Below, piece by piece: positions 41,624-49,763 of a stretch of DNA of 50,717 nt (positions within the stretch are counted from its first letter, which is position 1; every line of letters begins with the position of its first letter). Both the position numbers and the translations under genes were made by a program. The notes below the pieces were generated by a model that was given only the letters and a program-made list of their open reading frames with translations, did no database searches and was not told where the DNA came from. The DNA comes from Duganella lactea (GTDB taxonomy: Bacteria > Pseudomonadota > Gammaproteobacteria > Burkholderiales > Burkholderiaceae_D): assembly GCF_009857505.1 (NCBI RefSeq), contig NZ_WWCP01000040.1, positions 1-50,717 on the forward strand, in the 5' to 3' direction.

Positions 41624-42931
41624 TTACTTCTGCTCGGACGGCGCGATCTTCGGCGCGGTCTGGTAGTTGATCCAGTAGCGGGCCAGGTCGGCGCGCGGAT
41701 CGGCGCCGGCTGCCAGTGGCGTCAGCACGGCGAGCGACTCGTCCTTCTTGCCGGCCATGGCCAGGGCGTAGCCCAGGCGCAGCTTGGCGTCGTCAGGATT
41801 CTTCGATACGCCTTTGGCGATACCTTGCTTCATCAGGTCGATGCCCTTGTCGAACTGACCCAGGGTGACGTAGTTGTAGCCCAGGTTGACCAGGCCCACG
41901 CCGTCTTTCGACTTCTGCGCCGCTGGAATGCCGGCGTCGATGTTTTTCGCATCGTCGGCGGCACCCTTGTTGGCGGTGGCGCGGATTTTCTCGATCTGTG
42001 CTTTGTATTGACCGGCAGGGATGGCGCCCGGGTAGGCTTTGTCCAGCGCGATCTTCGCTTCGGTGAAGAAGCCGCCCAGCGATGCCAGTTCGGCCTGTTC
42101 CACGTAGTCGTCAGGCTCCATGCGGCCCGGCACGGTGACCGCTTTCAGACGCACCAGGTCCAGGTCCAGACGGTTGTTGTAGGTCTTCTTGCCACGGGTG
42201 CGGCTCAGCAGGTCGTTCCAGTAGTCTTCGGTCGGGTAGTAGCGGGTCAGCTCTTCCACGGCTTTCAGGTAGGTGTCCGGTTCCTTGTTCTTGACGCCGA
42301 CGTTGGCCAGCACCAGGATCGTGTCTTTAGGCGGCGCGGTGTTGGCCGCCTTGGCCGCTTCGATATCCTTGGTCGCTTCGGCCTTGGCGGTGGCGAAGTC
42401 GTTTTTCAGGAAGTAGGCGCGCAGGGCATAGGGACGGAACTTGGCTTTGTCGCCGGTTTCGGCGCCATAGCGGTCGAACCATTCGATCGCCTTGTCGAAG
42501 TTTTTCAGGTTGCTGTAGTAGATGTTGGCGGTCGCTTCGATGAAGCGCGCCTTCTCTTCCGGCTTCAGGAAGCTGGACGAGATGATCTGTTCCAGCGCCT
42601 TGACGCTCGCTTCGTTGTTGTCCTGCGCCTGGGCCAGTTGCAGGCGCATGCGGTTCAGGATGAAGGTCTCGTAAGGCGTGACGTTCGGGAGGGCCGATGC
42701 CTGGTCGATGCGGCTCTGGAATTCGGTGTAGTTCTTGGCGTCGATCAGCGGCTTGGTCTGCGCTGGGTCGATCAGTTTGTACATCTCCGGGCGAACGGTG
42801 TTCTGTGGCTGCTCAGGCGCCTTCTTTTCTTCGGCGGCATGAACCGGTGCCAGGCCCATGATGGCCGGTGCGGCGTTCAGGCCAATGGCGGCGAGGAGCA
42901 GGCTAATACGAGCAAGACGTTTGTGGGACAT
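41624..42931 (-). CDS. Secreted tetratricopeptide-repeat protein
   Basis: 435 residues. A long signal sequence (about 1-32, cleavage after PVHA) leads to a helical protein with TPR-like units, for example FIEATANIYYSNLKNFDKAIEWFDRYG and VNLGYNYVTLGQFDKGIDLMKQGIAKG. The rest is Ala/Lys-rich helix. Probably periplasmic, perhaps an assembly scaffold; no partner gene is next to it. AAGGATAACC before the ATG includes the ribosome binding site. Confidence 0.85.
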   Translation of the reverse strand: MSHKRLARISLLLAAIGLNAAPAIMGLAPVHAAEEKKAPEQPQNTVRPEMYKLIDPAQTKPLIDAKNYTEFQSRIDQASALPNVTPYETFILNRMRLQLAQAQDNNEASVKALEQIISSSFLKPEEKARFIEATANIYYSNLKNFDKAIEWFDRYGAETGDKAKFRPYALRAYFLKNDFATAKAEATKDIEAAKAANTAPPKDTILVLANVGVKNKEPDTYLKAVEELTRYYPTEDYWNDLLSRTRGKKTYNNRLDLDLVRLKAVTVPGRMEPDDYVEQAELASLGGFFTEAKIALDKAYPGAIPAGQYKAQIEKIRATANKGAADDAKNIDAGIPAAQKSKDGVGLVNLGYNYVTLGQFDKGIDLMKQGIAKGVSKNPDDAKLRLGYALAMAGKKDESLAVLTPLAAGADPRADLARYWINYQTAPKIAPSEQK

Positions 42932-43049
42932 GGTTATCCTTCAATCAGACAAGTAGGGATGTAAACCCGCGTATTGTTACACAAAACCACTGAGAATTCC
43001 GAATTCAACCGTGTCGCCGGGTGATGGCCGCCGCGAAGAAGGGCAAGCC

Positions 43050-44561
43050 CTAACGGCAAAACCCCGGCACCGGGGCGTTGCCGGTCGCTTGCAGTTCGCC
43101 CGAGAGCCAGGCGTTGATGGCGTCCAGCGCAGGGCCGGCGAAGCCGTAGGTCAGCAGCGCCGGCGCCTGGATGTCGAGCGCCTGATATGGATTCCACAGC
43201 GCCAGGTGCAGGTCCGGACGCCAGCCGCTGCGCGCATTTTCGCCGTAGCGCAGGCGCGAGGTGGAGGCCAGCATGGTGTAGCGGCCGTCCTGCGGCAGCG
43301 TGCTCCAGTCGAAGGTGTTGGCGTCGGCGAAGGTGAGCAGCTCGACGTCGTACAGCTTGCGCAGCGACGCGGCCACCACGGCGGCCGGCACGCCGGCTTC
43401 GGAGACGCCGTCGCTGACCACGTCCTGGCGCGCCACCAGGCGCACCTTGGCGCCGGCGGCCGGGCGTTGCGGCGCTTGGCCGGCGACGCTGTAGGCGGTG
43501 AGGGCGCGGCGCCAGCCTTCGGCCATGATGGCGCGGTCGGCCGCATCTTCCTTGTAGGAGCGCGGTTTGCACGGGTAGGCCAGGGCCAGCGCGGACAGGC
43601 GCGCCAGACGGGTGTCGATGTCGGCCTGCGACAGCTCGCCGCAGGCGATGGCGGCGGCGATGGCGTCCAGCGTTTCGTTCTGCGTTTCGGTGGTGCCGAG
43701 CGCCATCACCATGTCGGCGCCGGCGGTCAGCGCGCGCACGGCGGCGTTGCCGACGCCGTAGCGGCCGGCGATGGCGTGCATGTCCATGCCGTCGGTGATG
43801 ATGATGCCTTGGTAGTGCCATTCATCGCGCAGCAGGCCGGTGAGAATGCGGCGCGACATGGTGGCCGGATTTTCCTGGTCCAGCGTTGGATAGACGATGT
43901 GCGCGGTCATGATCGCCGGCGCGGACAGCGGACCGGCGGCGCAGGCGATGCGGAACGGCGCCAGCTCCAGGCGATGGAGTTCGTCCACCGGCTTGTTCAC
44001 GGTCGGCAGGTCGCGGTGCGAGTCGACGCTGGTGTCGCCATGGCCGGGGAAGTGCTTGACGCAGCAGGCCACGCCTTCCGCATGGCTGCCGGCCATCCAC
44101 GCCATCGCCAGCGCGGCGGCGCGTTGCGGCTCGGCGCCGAAGGAGCGTTCGGCGATCACCGGATTATGCGGATTGTTGTTAAGGTCCAGCACCGGCGCGA
44201 AATTCCAGTTGAAACCGAGCGACTTGACCGCGCGCGCCACGGCGGCGCCGGTGCGGTAGGCCAGGTCGGTGTCGTCGGCCGCGCCCAGGCCCATCGCCGC
44301 CGGCGGCGCCGGCACCCAGGTCGAGCGCACCACGGCGCCGCCTTCCTGGTCGATGGCGATCAGCGCCTCCGGGCCCATGACGGCGCGCAGGTCGGCGGTC
44401 AGCCTGGCCAGTTGCGCGGCGTCGGTCATGTTCCCGCGGAACAGGCAGACGGCGCGGATGCTGTTTGTCTTCAGGAAGTCGGCGGTGGCCGCGTCCAGCA
44501 CGGTGCCGGGGAAGCGGATCATAATCAGTTGGCCGGCGGTTTTTCTCAGATCGTTGTGCAT
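43050..44561 (-). CDS. nagZ: GH3 beta-N-acetylhexosaminidase (NagZ-like)
   Basis: 503 residues, no signal peptide, so cytoplasmic. The NagZ signature KHFPGHGDTSVDSH lies at 169-182, with the acid/base His-Asp pair in it, and the nucleophile is D257 in IIITDGMDMHA. The N-terminal TIM barrel ends near residue 325, and about 175 further residues form a second domain of the kind found in longer GH3 enzymes. It cleaves terminal N-acetylglucosamine. Last gene of the nag operon, one base after the previous stop. Confidence 0.92.
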   Translation of the reverse strand: MHNDLRKTAGQLIMIRFPGTVLDAATADFLKTNSIRAVCLFRGNMTDAAQLARLTADLRAVMGPEALIAIDQEGGAVVRSTWVPAPPAAMGLGAADDTDLAYRTGAAVARAVKSLGFNWNFAPVLDLNNNPHNPVIAERSFGAEPQRAAALAMAWMAGSHAEGVACCVKHFPGHGDTSVDSHRDLPTVNKPVDELHRLELAPFRIACAAGPLSAPAIMTAHIVYPTLDQENPATMSRRILTGLLRDEWHYQGIIITDGMDMHAIAGRYGVGNAAVRALTAGADMVMALGTTETQNETLDAIAAAIACGELSQADIDTRLARLSALALAYPCKPRSYKEDAADRAIMAEGWRRALTAYSVAGQAPQRPAAGAKVRLVARQDVVSDGVSEAGVPAAVVAASLRKLYDVELLTFADANTFDWSTLPQDGRYTMLASTSRLRYGENARSGWRPDLHLALWNPYQALDIQAPALLTYGFAGPALDAINAWLSGELQATGNAPVPGFCR

Positions 44562-44562
44562 A

Positions 44563-45585
44563 TCAGTTGGTCTTGGTGACTTTGCTCAGGTGGCGCGGCT
44601 GGTCCGGGTCCATGCCGCGCGCGGCGGACAGCTCGGCGGCCATTTTGTAGAAGGTCTGGATGGCGATGATCGGATCGAGATCCGGCGTGGCGGCGACCGG
44701 CAGCGTGAGGTCGCGTTCCGCCACATCGGCCGGCGCGGCCAGCAGCACCCGCGCGCCGCGGCCGCGCATCTCGCCGGCCAGCGCCAGCAGGCTCGCTTGC
44801 GTCGCACCGCGCGTGGCGAAGATCACCAGCGGATAGCCTTCCTCGATCAGCGCCATAGGGCCGTGCTGGATCTCCGCGCCGCTGAAGGCTTCCGCCTGCA
44901 GCGCCGACGTCTCCTTGAATTTCAGCGCCGCTTCCAGCGCCACCGGGAAGCTGATGCCGCGTCCGACCACCATGATGTTGCGGGCCGGCGTCAGCACCTC
45001 TAACGCCTTCGACCAGTCCTCGGTGGCGGCGGCGCGCAGCGATTCGGGCAGCGCCGCCAGGCCGTCCAGCAGTTCCGGATCGTTCTGCCATGCGGCCACC
45101 AGGCGCGCGCTGGCCACCAGGCTGGTGATGAAGCTCTTGGTGGCGGCCACGCTTTGCTCTTTGCCGGCGCGCAGCGGCAGCGCGTATTCGGCGGCATGGG
45201 CCAGCGGCGAGTCGATGTCGTTGACCAGCGCGATGGTGGTGGCGCCGCCGCCGCGGAAGTACTTGATCGGCTCGACCACGTCCGGGCTTTGGCCTGATTG
45301 CGAGATCGAGATGGCCAGCGTGTCGCGCGTGATCAGCGGCGATTTGTTCAGCGTCAGCAGCGACATCGGCAGCGACGCCACCACGCGGCCCAGGCGCGCC
45401 ATGATCAGGTAGGCGGCGTAGGCGCAGGCGTGGTCGGAGCTGCCGCGGGCGATGGTCAGCGTGGTGGCGAAGGCGGTGCCGCGCAATGTGCGGCCCAGTT
45501 CCGCGTACTGCTCACCGTCGTTGGCCAGTTGCAGGGCGACGCAGTCGGCGGCGGACAAGGCTTCTTTCAACATCATGGAGGTCAC
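44563..45585 (-). CDS. nagB-II: SIS-domain glucosamine-6-phosphate deaminase (NagB-II)
   Basis: 340 residues with two SIS domains: RGSSDHACAYAAYLIM and ISISQSGQSPDVV in the first, and GRGISFPVALEAALKFKE, AEAFSGAEIQHGPMALI in the second. It matches the isomerase half of GlmS without the glutaminase domain, the form named NagB-II, which deaminates glucosamine-6-phosphate to fructose-6-phosphate in organisms lacking classical NagB. Its position between nagA and nagZ supports this. AgaS-like isomerisation of a galactosamine sugar is an alternative. Four-base overlap with nagA. Confidence 0.93.
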   Translation of the reverse strand: MTSMMLKEALSAADCVALQLANDGEQYAELGRTLRGTAFATTLTIARGSSDHACAYAAYLIMARLGRVVASLPMSLLTLNKSPLITRDTLAISISQSGQSPDVVEPIKYFRGGGATTIALVNDIDSPLAHAAEYALPLRAGKEQSVAATKSFITSLVASARLVAAWQNDPELLDGLAALPESLRAAATEDWSKALEVLTPARNIMVVGRGISFPVALEAALKFKETSALQAEAFSGAEIQHGPMALIEEGYPLVIFATRGATQASLLALAGEMRGRGARVLLAAPADVAERDLTLPVAATPDLDPIIAIQTFYKMAAELSAARGMDPDQPRHLSKVTKTN

Positions 45586-46679
45586 AGCGGTTCTCCTTCG
45601 ATATAGACGGCTTTGAGGTGCAGGTCACGGTCGAGTACCACGCAGTCGGCGAACGCGCCGGGGGCCAGGCGGCCCCGCTCGGAGAGGCCGAGGTAATCGG
45701 CCGCATAAGTGGAGACCCGTGCCGACGCATCCGCCAGATCGAGGCCGAGTCCGACCAGGTTGCGCAGCGCCTGGTCCATGGTGAGGGTGCTGCCGGCCAG
45801 CGTGCCGTCGGGCAGGCGCACGCCGCCCAGGCACTTCATGACTTTCTGCCGGCCCAGCATGTACTCGCCGTCCGGCATGCCGGTGGCGGAAGTCGAATCG
45901 GTGACGCAGTAGAGATTGGGGATGCAGCGCAGCGCGGTGCGGATGGCGCCCGGGTGCACGTGCAGCAGGTCGGGGATCAGTTCCGCGTAGGTGGCGTGCG
46001 CCAGCGCGGCGCCGACCATGCCAGGGTCGCGGTGATGCAGGCCGGGCATGGCGTTGAACAGGTGGGTGAAGCTGCGCGCGCCTTGCTGGAGCGCGGCCAC
46101 GCCGTCGTCATAGCTGCCCAGCGTGTGGCCAACCTGCACCCGCATGCCGGCCTCGGACAATTGCTTGACCAGCTGCTGGTGGCCGGCGATTTCCGGCGCC
46201 ACCGTGATCACCCGCAGCGGCGCCAGTGCCGCCAGCTGGTTGACATCGGCCAGCGTGGCGGCGCGCGCGTAGGGCGGCTGCGCGCCTAGCTTGCCGCCGT
46301 TGATGAACGGGCCTTCGAGGTGCGCGCCCAGCACGCGCGCCTCGCCCTTGCCGCGCGCGGCGGCGGCCTGGCCGATGCCTTGCAGCGCGCGTTCGATATC
46401 CTCTGGCGGCGCGGTCATGGTGGTGGCCAGCATGCTGGTGGTGCCGTGTTTGGCGTGGACGGCGGCGATGGTGTGCACGGCGTCGCCGCCTTCCATCACA
46501 TCCTTGCCGCCGCCGCCGTGCACGTGCAAATCGATAAAGCCCGGCAGGATATAGTCTGCCTGGTTGAGCGCGGGATCGACGCCGCCGCCGCTGATGGCCG
46601 CGATGCGCTGGTTGAAAGTGAGTTCACCGTGGACCCAGCCGGAGGGGGTCAGGATATTGCCTTGGATTGCATTGTTCAT
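45582..46679 (-). CDS. nagA: N-acetylglucosamine-6-phosphate deacetylase
   Basis: 365 residues. Metal and substrate motifs: FIDLHVHGGGGKDVMEG (HxH), GAHLEGPFINGG, VQVGHTLGSYDDG, FTHLFNAMPGLHHRDPG and the catalytic Asp in VTDSTSATGMPDGEYMLG. It converts GlcNAc-6-phosphate to glucosamine-6-phosphate and acetate. It follows nagK with a 13-base gap and overlaps nagB-II by four bases, so it is central in the operon. Confidence 0.97.
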   Translation of the reverse strand: MNNAIQGNILTPSGWVHGELTFNQRIAAISGGGVDPALNQADYILPGFIDLHVHGGGGKDVMEGGDAVHTIAAVHAKHGTTSMLATTMTAPPEDIERALQGIGQAAAARGKGEARVLGAHLEGPFINGGKLGAQPPYARAATLADVNQLAALAPLRVITVAPEIAGHQQLVKQLSEAGMRVQVGHTLGSYDDGVAALQQGARSFTHLFNAMPGLHHRDPGMVGAALAHATYAELIPDLLHVHPGAIRTALRCIPNLYCVTDSTSATGMPDGEYMLGRQKVMKCLGGVRLPDGTLAGSTLTMDQALRNLVGLGLDLADASARVSTYAADYLGLSERGRLAPGAFADCVVLDRDLHLKAVYIEGEPL

Positions 46680-46692
46680 CGGCGCGGCTCCG

Positions 46693-47562
46693 CTAGGAGT
46701 TCAGGTGTTGTTGGATCAGGCGCAGGGCGCCGGCGGCCGAGTCGCCGTGCGGCGCGACGATGCGCGTCAACACCGACTCTGGCAGGTAAGGGCGCAGCGG
46801 CGCGGCCAGACCGCCGCACAGCGCGATCGGCAGCGTGCCGCTGGCGTCGAGCGCGTCGGCCATCAACCGCACCTGGCGGCCGGCTTCGACCAGGATGGCG
46901 CGCGCGTTGGCGTCGCTGTCGCCGTGCCGCAGCACGAGGCGCGCCAGTTGCGCGTAATGGGTCTGCGACGCTTGCGCCAGCCAGTTCTGAATCGCGTCGC
47001 GCGCGCCGCCGCAGGCGTGGGCGACGTCGGCGGCGAAGGCGTTGCCCGGCATGCGGCCATCGAGCACCTGCTGCACATGGTTGATGGCGCGCAGGCCCAT
47101 CCAGGCGCCGCTGGCCTCGTCGCCGGCGGGGAAGCCCCAGCCGCCGACTTCGACGTGACGGCCATCGGCCAGTTTGATTTCGCCGACGCTGCCGGTGCCC
47201 AGCGCGATGATGGCGCCGGGCCGACCCTGATGCGCGCCGAGCACGGTGGTATGGCCATCGCTTTCTAGCGCGATGCGCGCGTAGCCGGGATTGGCGGCGA
47301 CAAACTCGGCCGCCCACTGCTTATTGTGAACGCCCGCCAGGCCGAGGCCGATGGCGATGGACGAGGGGCCGGGGAAGTCCAGGCCGGCGGCGCGGAAGGC
47401 CGCCACCGCCGCGTCCCCGACGGACGCCCACGCGCTGGCGATGCCATGCATCAAGCCCGACGGGCCGCTGGCGCCCTCCGCGATTTGGACGCCATCGGCG
47501 CGCGCCAGGCGCACCCGGGTGCCGCTGCCGCCGCCATCAACGCCGATGAGAAATTCGATCAT
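46693..47562 (-). CDS. nagK: N-acetylglucosamine kinase (BadF/BadG-type ATPase fold)
   Basis: 289 residues. The phosphate-1 motif GVDGGGSGTRVRLA at the start, ALGTGSVGEIKLADGRHVEVGGWGF (phosphate-2/connect) and the C-terminal LCGGLAAPLRP mark the acetate/sugar kinase ATPase fold of the BadF/BcrA group, which includes the GlcNAc kinases. In this operon it should phosphorylate GlcNAc at C6 before NagA acts. The gene begins the operon, 46 bases downstream of the -10 element. Confidence 0.9.
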   Translation of the reverse strand: MIEFLIGVDGGGSGTRVRLARADGVQIAEGASGPSGLMHGIASAWASVGDAAVAAFRAAGLDFPGPSSIAIGLGLAGVHNKQWAAEFVAANPGYARIALESDGHTTVLGAHQGRPGAIIALGTGSVGEIKLADGRHVEVGGWGFPAGDEASGAWMGLRAINHVQQVLDGRMPGNAFAADVAHACGGARDAIQNWLAQASQTHYAQLARLVLRHGDSDANARAILVEAGRQVRLMADALDASGTLPIALCGGLAAPLRPYLPESVLTRIVAPHGDSAAGALRLIQQHLNS

Positions 47563-47607
47563 GTTTAGCCGAGAAAGCCCGAGCCAGGATGGCCCGCGAT
47601 GAAGCGC

Positions 47608-47655
47608 ACTATATGATCGACCAATAAACCTGTCAACAGGTATTTAACTGGTATT
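47608..47655 (-). promoter_or_regulatory. nag operon promoter with operator-like repeats
   Basis: On the minus strand, TTGACA (47631-47636) and TATAGT (47608-47613) are separated by 17 bases, a near-consensus sigma-70 promoter for nagK. The -35 lies inside the imperfect palindrome ACCTGT-CA-ACAGGT (47628-47641). On the plus strand GGTATT occurs twice nearby (47639-47644 and 47650-47655). GntR-type regulators of N-acetylglucosamine genes use related sites. The regulator gene is not in this window. Confidence 0.78.
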
Positions 47656-47685
47656 GAAAATTATTGAAGTGGACTGGTGTAAATG

Positions 47686-47712
47686 CCGGTGCCAGACGGT
47701 ATCTGACACCGG
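47686..47712. repeat. REP-like imperfect palindrome sharing 20 bp with the IS110 end
   Basis: CCGGTGCCAGA (47686-47696) and TCTGACACCGG (47702-47712) pair with one mismatch around a five-base loop, and five T follow after one G (47714-47718). The stretch 47694-47713 is identical to 111-130 at the end of the IS110 fragment. It is the same TGACACC/GGTGTCA core seen in the two long palindromes. Confidence 0.85.
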
Positions 47713-47716
47713 GTTT

Positions 47717-48805
47717 TTAGCGCTGGTAGGTGACCAGGTGGGTGCGGGTTGCGTCGGCTTTGTCGGCGACGGCGACGACGGCGCTGCCGGGACCGTTGAC
47801 GGTGATGTCGGTCTGGCGTGTGGTCAGGCCGCGTGCGTCGAGGTCGCCCGAGCCGCTTACTTGCGCGCTCAGCACGGCGGTGGCGCCGGACAGCGTCATG
47901 TTGCCGGGGCCGCTCAGGCGGGCGCGCACGCTCTGCGCTTCCAGCCCACGCACCGTCAGGTCGCCCGAGCCGTGGACCTCGGCGTCGAGTCGTTTGATGT
48001 GGCCGGCCAGGCAGGCTTCGCCGGGCCCGCGCAGCACGGCGCTGGCCGCCTCGGTGCTCAGCGAACAGGCGTCGAGGTCGCCCGAGCCGCTGACTTCGGC
48101 GCGCACTTCTTTGGCGCTGCCGCGCAGCGCCACCGAGCCGGGACCGTGCAGCGAGGCGCTGACGCGGCCGGCGCGCAGGTCGCCGATGTCGAGGTCGCCC
48201 GAGCCGTTGACCACCAGGTTCAGGTCTCGCGCGACGCTGCCGGCCTCGACGTCGCCGGGGCCGTTCATTTGCAGGTTCAGGTCGCCCGTCCGCAGCGCCT
48301 TCAGGTCGACGTCGCCGCTGCCGTTGGCGGTGATGCTCAGCGCGTCCACCTTGCCGCTGGCGCGCACGTCGCCGGGGCCGTCCGCGATCAGCGTCAGTTG
48401 CTGGCCCTGGTAGTCGCGCAGGTCGACGTCGCCGCTGCCGGCGCTGCGCAGCCGTTGCAGGTTGGCGGCGTGGATGCGCACCGTCAGTTGCTGCGCGCTG
48501 CTGCTCCAGCCGAAGACGAAGCGCCAGCCTTGTTTTTGCTTGCTGCGCTGGCGCACCGTCAGCGTGCCGTCGCTGACGCTGGTTTCGATGTCGGCCAGCC
48601 GCTGGCGCGGACCGGACAGTTCGATGGTGTTGCCGGCCTCCGGCGTGACAATCACGTTGAACGGGCCGGTCAGGTTGATGCCGCTGAAGGCGGCGACGCT
48701 GCGCGTCTCGGTGTCTGGCGCGTCGGCCGGATCGGCGGCGTGGACGCCGGCGGTGGCCAGCAGCAGGGTGCTGGCCAGGGCGGCGCGGTGGATCGTCTGC
48801 TTCAT
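47717..48805 (-). CDS. GIN-domain (DUF2807) secreted repeat protein
   Basis: 362 residues with a signal peptide (about 1-23, ending GVHA). From about residue 35 it carries a GIN/putative auto-transporter adhesin domain (SGINLTGPFNVIVTPE and LTVRQRSKQKQGWRF). Then, from about 118 to 345, twelve turns begin alternately GSG and GPG about every 20 residues. Such proteins form beta-helices. The site of action is probably periplasm or outer membrane. It is separated from nagK by the nag promoter and the REP-like palindrome. Confidence 0.88.
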   Translation of the reverse strand: MKQTIHRAALASTLLLATAGVHAADPADAPDTETRSVAAFSGINLTGPFNVIVTPEAGNTIELSGPRQRLADIETSVSDGTLTVRQRSKQKQGWRFVFGWSSSAQQLTVRIHAANLQRLRSAGSGDVDLRDYQGQQLTLIADGPGDVRASGKVDALSITANGSGDVDLKALRTGDLNLQMNGPGDVEAGSVARDLNLVVNGSGDLDIGDLRAGRVSASLHGPGSVALRGSAKEVRAEVSGSGDLDACSLSTEAASAVLRGPGEACLAGHIKRLDAEVHGSGDLTVRGLEAQSVRARLSGPGNMTLSGATAVLSAQVSGSGDLDARGLTTRQTDITVNGPGSAVVAVADKADATRTHLVTYQR

Positions 48806-49046
48806 GCGGGTCTCGCTATAAAAGGGGTGAGGCTTGCACGATAGAGCATGGCGGCGCCGTCGTCGCGGCCCATGGGACGGACGCGCGAAAGCGCGGGATC
48901 AGCTGCGGAAAAGCGGGGCTGAGCCGGGCGCGGTTGCGCCGTGGCGTCGCCGTTGCGGGTTTGTGTGGCCGCGTCGGGGGCGGGATGTCATAATGGTTGC
49001 ATCCATGTGCCGGCGGCAAGGCACTTGCGGGTCGACGGGAGCGCAC

Positions 49047-49232
49047 ATGATCAAATATCTGGGGTCCAAGAGTACCAACGACGGTGGTGTGCTGTATGTT
49101 TTTCTGATTAATGGCTTGCAGAAGGAAATCAAGGAGCATGCATTGAAGCAATATCCCGGTTGTTATGAAGCCTTGCCGCCGACGGCCAAGGCGCGCATCA
49201 GCGCCAACCGCGCGTGGTTGTCGAAGACGTGA
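49047..49232 (+). CDS. Small hypothetical protein
   Basis: 61 residues from the ATG at 49047 with GACGGGA upstream. Sequence MIKYLGSKSTNDGGVLYVFL and a helical KEIKEHALKQYPG; no known domain or signal peptide. The ORF is open from 48834 but the earlier region has no ribosome binding site and is GC-biased. The 241 bases upstream to the GIN start hold nothing I can name beyond an isolated CATAAT at 48989-48994. It overlaps the next gene at GTGA, so translation may be coupled. Confidence 0.55.
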   Translation: MIKYLGSKSTNDGGVLYVFLINGLQKEIKEHALKQYPGCYEALPPTAKARISANRAWLSKT

Positions 49233-49738
49233 GGCGGCTGGCGCGCGTGGCCGGCGGCGCTGCGCTGGCGCTGGCCTGTGGCTGGGCCGGCGCGCAGTCG
49301 GTGCCGACCCATTTCGGCACGGTGGTCGGCAATGGCCTGCTGTGCCGCGACCACACCGATCATATTTTTTTCTACAATTATTTCGTCAAGCATTTCGGCA
49401 ACTGGTACAAGCATGAGGGCGGGGCCTACTGGTTCCGCACCGCCGGGGCGTCGCTGTGGGGCACCGAGATCTCCGAGGTGATGGTCAGCGACGACACCAG
49501 CAGCTTTGTGTTTGTCGGCGCGGTGGCCGAGGCGACGCCGGAGGACCTGGAGCGGGCCATCATCCGCCAGGTCGGCGCGCACTACACGGTCATCGATACG
49601 TCGGCCTATCCGGTGCGCGAGGCCAAGCCGGCCAGCCGCATCGTGTATTTCGATACCAAGTCCAAGATCTATTGCGCCAAGTACAAGCCGCTGCCGCCCA
49701 CGCAGCCGCCGCCGGTCGGACAACAACGGCTAAAATAG
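49229..49738 (+). CDS. Small secreted hypothetical protein
   Basis: 169 residues from the GTG at 49229, which overlaps the previous stop; earlier in-frame codons (GTG 49214) would place five extra residues before the signal peptide. The signal sequence is about RRLARVAGGAALALACGWAGAQS. The mature part has aromatic clusters (FFYNYFVKHFGNWY), two conserved-looking Cys and a Pro-rich end. I recognise no family. It lies 25 bases before the ExeA-type gene. Confidence 0.6.
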   Translation: MRRLARVAGGAALALACGWAGAQSVPTHFGTVVGNGLLCRDHTDHIFFYNYFVKHFGNWYKHEGGAYWFRTAGASLWGTEISEVMVSDDTSSFVFVGAVAEATPEDLERAIIRQVGAHYTVIDTSAYPVREAKPASRIVYFDTKSKIYCAKYKPLPPTQPPPVGQQRLK

Positions 49739-49763
49739 GGCACCGCGCTTTCCCTGGGCTTTC

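Noticed and set aside
42932..43049. Possible small gene or promoter between the TPR gene and the nag operon
   Set aside because: The region has only a ribosome binding site for the TPR gene and no convincing -35/-10 pair or ORF.
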